The translations under genes and the position numbers were made by a program. 47,331 nucleotides of DNA from Planctomycetota bacterium (lineage in GTDB: Bacteria; Planctomycetota; UBA1135; UBA2386), in contig JAEUHS010000027.1 of assembly GCA_016794035.1 (NCBI GenBank), positions 1 to 47,331 of the forward strand, written 5' to 3'. Position 1 is the first letter of the stretch. Each line of letters opens with the position of its first letter. The notes beneath the pieces were generated by a model that worked only from the letters and a program-made list of their open reading frames with translations, ran no database searches and was not told the DNA's origin. Positions 16,878-23,135 of this stretch are shown piece by piece.

Positions 16878-17318
16878 ATGATCCAGATCCGCCGCATCGT
16901 CTGTCCGACCGACTTCTCCCCCACCGCCGCCCGGGCCGTCGCCTACGCCGCCGAGATGGCGCGCACGTTCGGCGCCGAGCTGACCCTGTTGCACGTCGTG
17001 CCGGAGATGAACTACCCGCTGCGCAGCTTCGGCATGGCCTCGGCGTTCCCGCACCTGCGTGAAGAACTCCACCTGCGGGCCGACGAGGAACTGCAGAAGG
17101 CGAAGGCGGCGATCAAGGACGCCAAGGTCAACACCCTGCTGCAGGACGGCGAAGCACACGTGCAGGTGTTGGAATGCGCGAAGGCGACCGGCGCCGACCT
17201 GATCGTCATCGGCACCCACGGCCACACCGGTCTCAAGCACGCGTTCCTGGGCAGCACCGCGGAGAAGGTCGTACGCCTGTCGGACTGCCCGGTGCTCACC
17301 GTTCGCACCAAGGACTGA
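16878..17318 (+). CDS. Universal stress protein, UspA family (ATP-binding type)
   Basis: A 146-residue single Usp domain: IRRIVCPTDFSPTAARAVAYAAEMA at the N-terminus, LTLLHVVPEM for strand 2, and GADLIVIGTHGHTG followed by FLGSTAEKVVRLSDCPVLTV. The G-2x-G-9x-G(S/T) nucleotide motif is intact (GTHG, nine residues, GST), so ATP binding is expected. ATG 16878 starts directly before the first strand. It is divergent from the TPR-zincin gene and followed by a tandem repeat. Usp proteins commonly answer to starvation or low oxygen, which fits the oxygen-sensing genes beyond the repeat, but co-regulation is inference. Confidence 0.93.
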   Translation: MIQIRRIVCPTDFSPTAARAVAYAAEMARTFGAELTLLHVVPEMNYPLRSFGMASAFPHLREELHLRADEELQKAKAAIKDAKVNTLLQDGEAHVQVLECAKATGADLIVIGTHGHTGLKHAFLGSTAEKVVRLSDCPVLTVRTKD

Positions 17319-17328
17319 GGCCCTACAG

Positions 17329-17637
17329 GTGGGATCGATCGCCCGGGGAGCGGTCGCACCGCCCGCTCCCCGCGGTGGCGCCAGCCAGGTCCCCGACCGC
17401 CGCAGCGGCGCTGGAGGCGCTGCTCGCCAGCGCATCGTCGCCGCGTTGCGGCGGTCCCCGGGATCACGTGGGATCGTTCGCCCGGTGGGCGAACGCACCG
17501 CCGTTCCCCGCGGTGGCGCCAGCCAGGTCCGCGACCGACGCAGCGGCGCTGGATGCTCTATTCGCTGGCGTACGGTCGCCGCGTTGCGGCGGTCCCCGGG
17601 ATCACGTGGGATCGTTCGCCCGGTGGGCGAACGATCA
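17329..17637. repeat. Tandem ~139-bp non-coding repeat, 2.2 copies
   Basis: Copy 1 (17329-17467, 139 bp), copy 2 (17468-17605, 138 bp) and a 32-bp start of copy 3 follow one another. Each begins GTGGGATCG and ends CGGTCCCCGGGATCAC. Shared blocks include CCCCGCGGTGGCGCCAGCCA, GCAGCGGCGCTGGA and CGTCGCCGCGTTGCGGCGGT; the segments between have diverged. Each copy opens with an inverted repeat: perfect in copies 2 and 3 (TTCGCCC-GGT-GGGCGAA core), altered in copy 1. It fills the whole space between usp and the convergent response-regulator gene, and the last copy supplies that gene's TGA. No credible reading frame crosses it. It looks like a dispersed palindromic intergenic element. Confidence 0.85.
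17610..17636. terminator. Perfect 12-bp hairpin at the repeat edge
   Basis: GATCGTTCGCCC, loop GGT, then GGGCGAACGATC. It overlaps the stop of the response-regulator gene and lies downstream of usp, so it could end transcription from both sides. There is no T-tract. Confidence 0.5.
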
Positions 17638-18300
17638 CACGTTCAGCAGGCCCTCGCGGATCGCGAGACGCGCCAGTTCGGCCGCGCTGTGGCAGTCGAG
17701 CTTGCGCTGCAGGTTCTCGCGGTGCTTCTTCACCGTGCCGAGCGACAGGCCGAGCATCGCGGCGACCTCCTTGTTGGCCTTGCCGAGCGCCAGCAGCTGG
17801 AACACCTCGCGCTCGCGCGGCGTCAGCACGCCGAGCGTCGTCGAGTCGCCGACCGCCGGCGCTTCGCCGCGCACCGCGCGCGCCATGATGCCGCTCGCCA
17901 CCTTCGGCGACAGGTAGGAGTCGCCGCGCCGCACCGACTCGATCGCCAGCGCCAGCTCCTCGGGCTCGCTGTCCTTCGACAGGTAGCCGTCGGCGCCGGC
18001 CTGCAGCGCCTGCTGCACGAACTTGGTGCCCTCGTGCTGCGATGCCATCAGCACGCGCGTGTGCGGCGAGACCTTCTTCAACGGTCCGACGGAGTCGATG
18101 CCCGACAGGCCCGGCATCGTGATGTCGAGCACGACGACGTCCGGCTTCAGCTGCTGTACGAGTTCGATGCCGGCGCGCGCATCGCCGGCATCGCCGACGA
18201 CGCGGAAGTGCGTGTTGCGCTCGAGCAGCGACTTGAACGCGGCCCGCACGATCGCCTGATCGTCGATCAACACGATGCTGATGGTCTGCTTGTCGGTCAT
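17635..18300 (-). CDS. NarL/FixJ-type response regulator (REC-LuxR)
   Basis: A 221-residue two-domain regulator. The receiver domain (1-125) has ISIVLIDDQ acidic pair, phospho-acceptor D59 in VVVLDITMPG, the switch residues in VLMASQH, and the conserved Lys in GYLSKDSE. The DNA-binding LuxR/GerE helix-turn-helix is at about 155-215: LTPREREVFQLLALGKANKEVAAMLGLSLGTVKKHRENL. ATG 18300 with a GAGAG purine stretch upstream is preferred over a TTG 15 bp earlier. It is 26 bp downstream of the receiver-kinase gene on the same strand, so the two are one operon. With a FixL-like kinase next to it, it is the best candidate for a FixJ-like output regulator. Confidence 0.93.
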   Translation of the reverse strand: MTDKQTISIVLIDDQAIVRAAFKSLLERNTHFRVVGDAGDARAGIELVQQLKPDVVVLDITMPGLSGIDSVGPLKKVSPHTRVLMASQHEGTKFVQQALQAGADGYLSKDSEPEELALAIESVRRGDSYLSPKVASGIMARAVRGEAPAVGDSTTLGVLTPREREVFQLLALGKANKEVAAMLGLSLGTVKKHRENLQRKLDCHSAAELARLAIREGLLNV

Positions 18301-18326
18301 GGTCGGCTCTCGCAACGGGGTTTTGG

Positions 18327-19397
18327 TCAGGCAGGCACGAGGGCCGGCACTGTGACCCGGAAACAGGCACCGGCGCCGGGCTTCTCCGCCAGCGAGATCG
18401 TACCACCGTGGGTCTCGATCACCTTGCGGCAGAACGCGAGCCCGATGCCCGTCCCGTACTCCTTGGAACTGTGGAACGGTCGGAAGATTTCGTCGCGTTT
18501 GTTCGCGGGCACGCCGGGCCCGTCGTCCTCGACCTCGACGATGGCGTGCTCGCCGTCGCGGCGGCAGCGCACGACCACGTGGCCCTTGCCCTCGCAGGCT
18601 TCGACGGCGTTGCGCACCAGATTCGACACGACCTCTGCGAACAACTGCGGGTCGACCTCCGCCATCGTTCCCGGCTCGCTGCGAACTTCGATCTCCGCGC
18701 CGACGGCGACCGGCAACTGCGCGACCTCGCGCACGGCATCCTGCGCCAGGTGGCCAAGGTCGGTCGACTGGCGCTGCAGGTGCAGCGGTTTGGCGAACGA
18801 CAGTGTCTGGCCGAGCATGCGTTCGATGCGGTTCAGGTTGCCGATGAACTCCTCGACCAGCACGCGGTCCTCGACGCCGAGCTTCTCGCCGACCGCGCGC
18901 AAGGCATGGCGCAGGCTGGTGATCGGCGTGCGGATCTCGTGGCTCAGCACCGACGCGGACTCACCGAGGCTGGCCAGGTTCTTCAGGATCTGCATCTCGG
19001 CGTGGCGCGCCTGGTCGCGTTCCCGCAGCAGGTGCACGTGGCGCAGGCCACGGGAAACGGCCTCCAGCAGCTTGTCCTTCGTCACCGGCTTGCTGATGTA
19101 GTCGAACGCGCCGCGCCGCACGGCTTCGGACGCGGTCTCGAGGTTCGGCTCACCGGTGATCAGCACGACCGGTTCCTGGCACTGGCGCGCCTCGACGACC
19201 TCGCGCAGGACCTTCATGCCGTCGAAGTCCGGCATCACGATGTCGGTGACCAGCATCTCGAACCGGCCGGGCCACAGGTGCTGCTCCACCTCGCGGAAGG
19301 AGCCGCCGCGCACGACGTGGTGCCCCTGTTGTTCGAGGAACCGGGTCAGTGTCTGCAGCAGCCGCGCTTCGTCGTCGATCAGTACGATGCGGGCCAT
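18327..19397 (-). CDS. Receiver-histidine kinase (REC-HisKA-HATPase)
   Basis: A soluble 356-residue signal protein. The N-terminal receiver has LIDDE and acceptor D52 in VTDIVMPDFDG, with the Lys in YISKPV. The HisKA phospho-histidine is H153 in LSHEIRTPITSLRHAL. The ATPase domain carries the N-box LVRNAVEACEG, G1 VEDDGPGVP, the F-box-like FRPFHSSKEYGTGIGLAF (G2) and the final GACFRVTVP. No membrane segment or DNA-binding domain is present. This receiver-first layout suits an intermediate: a kinase phosphorylates D52, which tunes the kinase part that feeds the adjacent LuxR regulator. It is divergent from the FixL-like gene with a 140-bp shared region. Confidence 0.93.
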   Translation of the reverse strand: MARIVLIDDEARLLQTLTRFLEQQGHHVVRGGSFREVEQHLWPGRFEMLVTDIVMPDFDGMKVLREVVEARQCQEPVVLITGEPNLETASEAVRRGAFDYISKPVTKDKLLEAVSRGLRHVHLLRERDQARHAEMQILKNLASLGESASVLSHEIRTPITSLRHALRAVGEKLGVEDRVLVEEFIGNLNRIERMLGQTLSFAKPLHLQRQSTDLGHLAQDAVREVAQLPVAVGAEIEVRSEPGTMAEVDPQLFAEVVSNLVRNAVEACEGKGHVVVRCRRDGEHAIVEVEDDGPGVPANKRDEIFRPFHSSKEYGTGIGLAFCRKVIETHGGTISLAEKPGAGACFRVTVPALVPA

Positions 19398-19481
19398 TCG
19401 TTCGGGGAGCGGTCGTTGCCTGGATGCACCGAGCTCATTCTGACCCCGTCGAACAGCCCACCCGGGGGGCCACAGTTCGTA

Positions 19482-19512
19482 CCTCGCCGACGCCTTTGGC
19501 GTAGCGGCGAGG
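19482..19512. promoter_or_regulatory. Strong inverted repeat in the divergent kinase promoter region
   Basis: CCTCGCCG-ACGCC, loop TTT, GGCGT-AG-CGGCGAGG gives 13 paired bases with a 2-nt bulge. It is 25 bp before the FixL-like start codon, in the space between the two divergent kinase genes. It could be an operator for both promoters or an RNA hairpin in the fixL-like leader. Confidence 0.45.
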
Positions 19513-19537
19513 CAGGCTCTCCCTGTACATCGGCGCC

Positions 19538-20872
19538 ATGTCGACCACGGAGCCTACCGCCGGCCCCCACGCGCCGCGACACGGACCCAGCTGGCCCGAG
19601 TTCGCGCTGCCGGCCGCCGCCGTGCTGTCCTGGGTGCTCGCCGTCGGCAGCAGCGGCACCCTGGCCGCCATCGCCTGGGTCGCCGCGGGAGCGACGACGG
19701 CGCTCGGCTGCCTGTACCCCTGGTGCCGACGACGCACCTGGCACACGGTCGAGGCCGCGACCTGGTCGGCGCAGCGCGAACGCAGCGCGGCGGTGGCGGC
19801 GGGCGCGCAGCACGCGGCCAGGTGGCAGGCGATCGTCGACACCGCGACCGAGGGCATCCTGACGATCGACGCCGTCGGCACCATCGAGACCGTGAACGGC
19901 GCCGTCGAGCGCCTGTTCGGCTGGCCTGCCGACGAACTGATCGGCAAGAACGTGAGGGTGCTGATGCCACCGCCGTACTGCGACGAACACGACGGCTACC
20001 TGCAGCGCTACCTGACGACCGGCGAGCGCCGCATCATCGGCATCGGCCGCGAGGTCATGGGCCGGCGCCGCGACGGGACCGAGTTTCCGATCGACCTGTC
20101 GGTCGGCGAGGGCCAGATCGGCGGTCGACGGTTCTTCACCGGGGTGATCCGCGACATCAGCGACCGCAAGCAGATGCAGACCAAGCTGGCGCAGGCCGAA
20201 CGCCTGGCGGCGGTCGGCGAACTCGCCGCCGGCGTCGCGCACGAGGTCAACAACCCGATCAACACGATCATCAACTGCGCACAGCTGATCGAGGACGGTG
20301 ACGACGCCGAGGCGAACTGCCGCATCATCACCGAGGAAGGCCAGCGGGTCGCCGAGATCGTGCGCGACCTGTTGCAGTTCGCGCGCGACGACCGGGCCGA
20401 GCCGCAGCCGACGTCCCTGGCGGACGTCGTCGAGCGCACGCGACGGCTCGTCGGCGAGAACTGGAAACGACACGGCATCCGGCTGCTGGTGACGCTGCCC
20501 GACGATCTGCCGCCGGTGCTGGCCCGCCCGCAGCAGCTGCAGCAGGTGCTGCTCAACCTGATGATCAACGCCAAGGACGCGCTGATGCAGGAGCCGCGCG
20601 ACGACCGGCAGGTCGAACTGTCGTTCCAGGCCGTCGACGGCGCCGTGCAGTTCACCGTGCGGGACAACGGCCCCGGCCTCGCTGCCGGGCTCGGCGACCG
20701 CGTCTTCGAACCGTTCGTCACCACCAAGCGGGCTCGCGGCGGCACCGGCCTCGGGCTGTCGATCAGCAAGAGCCTGGTCGAGAGCTACGGCGGCACCATC
20801 CGCGCGGAGAGCGAGCCAGGCCGCGGGGCCGCGTTCATCGTCCAGCTGCCGCGAGCCGCGAACGGCGAGTGA
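19538..20872 (+). CDS. FixL-like haem-PAS oxygen-sensor histidine kinase
   Basis: A 444-residue membrane-anchored kinase. Two hydrophobic segments (about 22-38 and 41-60) are followed by a PAS domain (about 95-210) and a HisKA/HATPase core with H235 in GVAHEVNNP, G1 VRDNGPGL and G2 TGLGLSI. The PAS stretch HDGYLQRY...RIIGIGR aligns without gaps to rhizobial FixL. H151 falls on the proximal haem histidine (His200 of B. japonicum FixL), R157 on Arg206, I166/I169 on Ile215/Ile218 and R171 on Arg220. RRFFTGVIRDISDR matches the end of the FixL PAS. So haem and O2 binding are likely. It is convergent with the cbb3 operon and divergent from the receiver-kinase gene. A non-haem PAS is less likely given these residues. 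Confidence 0.88.
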   Translation: MSTTEPTAGPHAPRHGPSWPEFALPAAAVLSWVLAVGSSGTLAAIAWVAAGATTALGCLYPWCRRRTWHTVEAATWSAQRERSAAVAAGAQHAARWQAIVDTATEGILTIDAVGTIETVNGAVERLFGWPADELIGKNVRVLMPPPYCDEHDGYLQRYLTTGERRIIGIGREVMGRRRDGTEFPIDLSVGEGQIGGRRFFTGVIRDISDRKQMQTKLAQAERLAAVGELAAGVAHEVNNPINTIINCAQLIEDGDDAEANCRIITEEGQRVAEIVRDLLQFARDDRAEPQPTSLADVVERTRRLVGENWKRHGIRLLVTLPDDLPPVLARPQQLQQVLLNLMINAKDALMQEPRDDRQVELSFQAVDGAVQFTVRDNGPGLAAGLGDRVFEPFVTTKRARGGTGLGLSISKSLVESYGGTIRAESEPGRGAAFIVQLPRAANGE

Positions 20873-20879
20873 GCGACGG

Positions 20880-22346
20880 TCAGCGCCGGTGTCGCGGACT
20901 CGGCCCGAGCAGCGGCGCCGTGGCCAGGCGCGTCAGTTCGCCGTCCGGCTCCTGGCAGCGTACCAGCAGCTCCGCCTTGAGGCCGGCCTGGAACGCATCG
21001 CGCGGCACGAACACGTGCACCGGGATGCGCAGCGACTCGAGCGACGCGAGCGTCACCTCGACCGTCGACACGATCGTCTCGGCGTCCGCGGGCCCCTGCA
21101 CCGTCACGGTGAACGTGCGCGGACCGGACCGCTTGTTGATCAGCTGCAGATCGAACACGTTGTGCACCCGCTCGCCGCCGCCTTCGAGCGAGTAGGCACG
21201 CCCCGGCGCGCGGATCAGACTGGCCTCGAACGGTCGGCGCGCCGTCAGCGCCAGGGTCAGCATCGACAGGCCGAGCAGCAGCAGGAACCCGTAGAGGAAC
21301 ACCCGGCCGCGCAGGAACCGGCGCTTGCCGGTCTCGAAGCCGCGCTGGCTGTCGTAGCGCACCAGCCCCTTGGGCCGGCCGATCTTCTGCATCACCTCGT
21401 CGCACGCGTCGATGCAGTTGGCGCAACCGACGCACTCGAGCTGGGTGCCGTTGCGGATGTCGATGCCGGTCGGGCAGACCGCGACGCAGCGGTAACAGTC
21501 GACGCAGTCGCCGGCGCCCTGCTGGTGCGCCGGGCCGCGCGGCTCGCCGCGCTTGCCGTCGTAGCCGACCAGCACGGTGTCGGGGTCGTAGAGCGCGGCC
21601 TGCAGTCGCCCGTACGGACAGATCACGATGCACAGCTGTTCGCGGAACCAGGTGAAGTTGACGAACAGGATCAGCGTGGTGACGACGACGAACACGAACG
21701 CCGTCAGGTGCCGCGTCGGCGACGACGTCACGGCCTCGACCAGCACCTCGGTGGGCAGGAAGTAGCCGAGGAAGCTGTGCGTGATCAGCGCGGCGATCAG
21801 GAAGAACACGACCATCTTGATGCCGCGCCGCACGAACTTGCCGGCGCTCATCTTCGCCTTGTCCAGCCTCGCGCGCGCGGCGGCAGGTCCCTCGATCAGC
21901 CGCTCGATGCGCCGGAACACGCCCTCGAGAAACACCGTGTGCGGGCACGCGTAGCCGCACCACATGCGGCCCCACAGCGCGGCGACGACGAACAGCGTGA
22001 AGCCGACGCCGCTGATCAGGAAGAACGCGTACCAGAAGTCCTGCGCGTTGAACGTCTGGCCGAGCAGATAGAAGTGGCGCGCCGGCAGATCGATCAGGAA
22101 CGCCGGGTGGCCGTTGATGCGGATCCACGGCACCACCAGGTAGACGCCGATCAGCAGGTACCAGAGGCCGTGCTTCCAGCGCTGGAAGCGCCCGTGCACG
22201 TCGGCCGGGTGGATCGCGTTGCGCGACCCGTCCGGGTTGATGCTGAACAGCGTGTCGACGTCGGGACGCCGTACGACCGGGCGCCCCTTGTGCACGACCG
22301 GCCGCGCGACCTCGGCGCCCTTGCGCGCTTCGGGCTGCTCGTTCAT
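20880..22346 (-). CDS. ccoG: cbb3 oxidase accessory ferredoxin-like protein CcoG
   Basis: A membrane iron-sulfur protein of 488 residues needed for cbb3 maturation, with a proposed role in Cu(II) reduction. The N-terminal half has membrane segments (GLWYLLIGVYLVVPWIRI, FFLISGVGFTLFVVAALW) and the motif GRMWCGYACPHTVFLEG. Two 4Fe-4S clusters follow near 275-325: CVDCYRCVAVCPTGIDI and CVGCANCIDACDEVM. Another membrane helix (FLYGFLLLLGLSMLTLAL) leads to the Ig-like FixG C-terminal domain (INKRSGPRTFTVTVQG). It is the last gene of the cco operon, 27 bp after ccoP, and its stop is 7 bp from the convergent FixL-like stop. Confidence 0.95.
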   Translation of the reverse strand: MNEQPEARKGAEVARPVVHKGRPVVRRPDVDTLFSINPDGSRNAIHPADVHGRFQRWKHGLWYLLIGVYLVVPWIRINGHPAFLIDLPARHFYLLGQTFNAQDFWYAFFLISGVGFTLFVVAALWGRMWCGYACPHTVFLEGVFRRIERLIEGPAAARARLDKAKMSAGKFVRRGIKMVVFFLIAALITHSFLGYFLPTEVLVEAVTSSPTRHLTAFVFVVVTTLILFVNFTWFREQLCIVICPYGRLQAALYDPDTVLVGYDGKRGEPRGPAHQQGAGDCVDCYRCVAVCPTGIDIRNGTQLECVGCANCIDACDEVMQKIGRPKGLVRYDSQRGFETGKRRFLRGRVFLYGFLLLLGLSMLTLALTARRPFEASLIRAPGRAYSLEGGGERVHNVFDLQLINKRSGPRTFTVTVQGPADAETIVSTVEVTLASLESLRIPVHVFVPRDAFQAGLKAELLVRCQEPDGELTRLATAPLLGPSPRHRR

Positions 22347-22373
22347 GGACAGGCAACGACGCCGGCGACGGCG

Positions 22374-22955
22374 TTATTGCTCCTTCTTGGCGTTCGGCTC
22401 CGGCGCCTTGCCGGGCACGTTCGTGTTCTTGATCGACAGCACGTACGCCGTCGTCTGCAGCACGAACTGCAGCCCCTCGTGCTCCCACGACTGCATGCCG
22501 CCCATGTAGCCGTTGGCAGGATCCGCCGCACGGCCCTTCGCGATCGTCGTGTAGATGTCCATCGGCTTGCCGCCGTAGATCCACATGTCGTCGGTGAGGT
22601 TCGGGCCGATGTTGCCGCTCGCGTCCGGCTTGTGGCACAGCGCGCACTTCGCCGGGTTCTTGAAGATCCTCTCGCCGGCGGCGACGAACGCCGGCTCCTT
22701 GCTCAGCTTCAGCAGCGCGGCGTCGTCGATCGGGTTCTCGGCCAGCTGCTTCGCGAGCCTGGCGGCCGCCGCCTCCTGCTCGATCGCGTAGGCCTCGCTC
22801 GGCAGCTCGCCGACGCCGATCGTGTGGTAGAAGACCCAATAGCCGATCGAGAACAGGCAGGCGCCGTAGAAGGTCCAGAGCCACCAGTTCGGCAGCCGGT
22901 TGTCGAACTCCTGGATGCCGTCGAAGGTGTGCCCGCGAGTTGCTTCGGTGGTCAT
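22374..22955 (-). CDS. ccoP: cbb3 cytochrome c oxidase subunit III, single-haem CcoP
   Basis: A membrane-anchored c-type cytochrome of 193 residues. The FixP N-terminal anchor is clear: FDGIQEFDNRLPNWWLWTFY followed by GACLFSIGYWVFYH. One cytochrome c domain has CALCH at 104-108 and a likely Met ligand in GYMGGMQSWE near 150. Typical proteobacterial CcoP is about 300 residues with two CxxCH sites; only one is present here and no second site is found in the remaining sequence, so this is a one-haem form. Its ATG overlaps the ccoQ stop by 4 bp. Confidence 0.92.
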   Translation of the reverse strand: MTTEATRGHTFDGIQEFDNRLPNWWLWTFYGACLFSIGYWVFYHTIGVGELPSEAYAIEQEAAAARLAKQLAENPIDDAALLKLSKEPAFVAAGERIFKNPAKCALCHKPDASGNIGPNLTDDMWIYGGKPMDIYTTIAKGRAADPANGYMGGMQSWEHEGLQFVLQTTAYVLSIKNTNVPGKAPEPNAKKEQ

Positions 22956-23134
22956 TGCTTGGCTCCGGTGGTGGTGTCGTCGTCGAGCGGCAGCGAGGCC
23001 ATGCGACGGTACTCCGGCGCGCGGGACCGCTGGCAGACGCGGATCAGGACGGTGGCGAAGATCGCCACGAAGATGCCGAGCGCGATCAACGGCAGGTGCA
23101 GCGCGGCGATGTCGGCCAGGAATTGACGCAGCAT
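22952..23134 (-). CDS. ccoQ: cbb3 oxidase small subunit CcoQ
   Basis: A 60-residue protein with one transmembrane helix (LPLIALGIFVAIFATVLIRV) and a short polar C-terminus with EYRRMASLPLDDD. Size, topology and position between ccoNO and ccoP fit CcoQ/FixQ, which stabilises the complex. It starts 1 bp after the ccoNO stop and overlaps ccoP by 4 bp. Sequence conservation of CcoQ is low, so the call depends mainly on context. Confidence 0.82.
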   Translation of the reverse strand: MLRQFLADIAALHLPLIALGIFVAIFATVLIRVCQRSRAPEYRRMASLPLDDDTTTGAKQ

Positions 23135-23135
23135 G

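Noticed and set aside
17329..17637. CRISPR array
   Set aside because: Units are about 139 bp, adjacent without spacers of regular length, only 2.2 copies, and no cas genes are present.
17329..17640. A small gene encoded by the tandem repeat
   Set aside because: Copies differ by 1 bp in length (139 and 138), so any frame shifts between them, and the translations are Arg/Ala-rich without start signals.
18250..18275. TTGATC...GATCA-like palindrome
   Set aside because: It lies inside the conserved receiver-domain codons for LIDDQ and is explained by coding sequence.
22374..22955. Frameshift hiding a second haem domain in CcoP
   Set aside because: The downstream stop is followed 27 bp later by ccoG, leaving no room for another cytochrome domain, and no second CxxCH appears in other frames of the gene.
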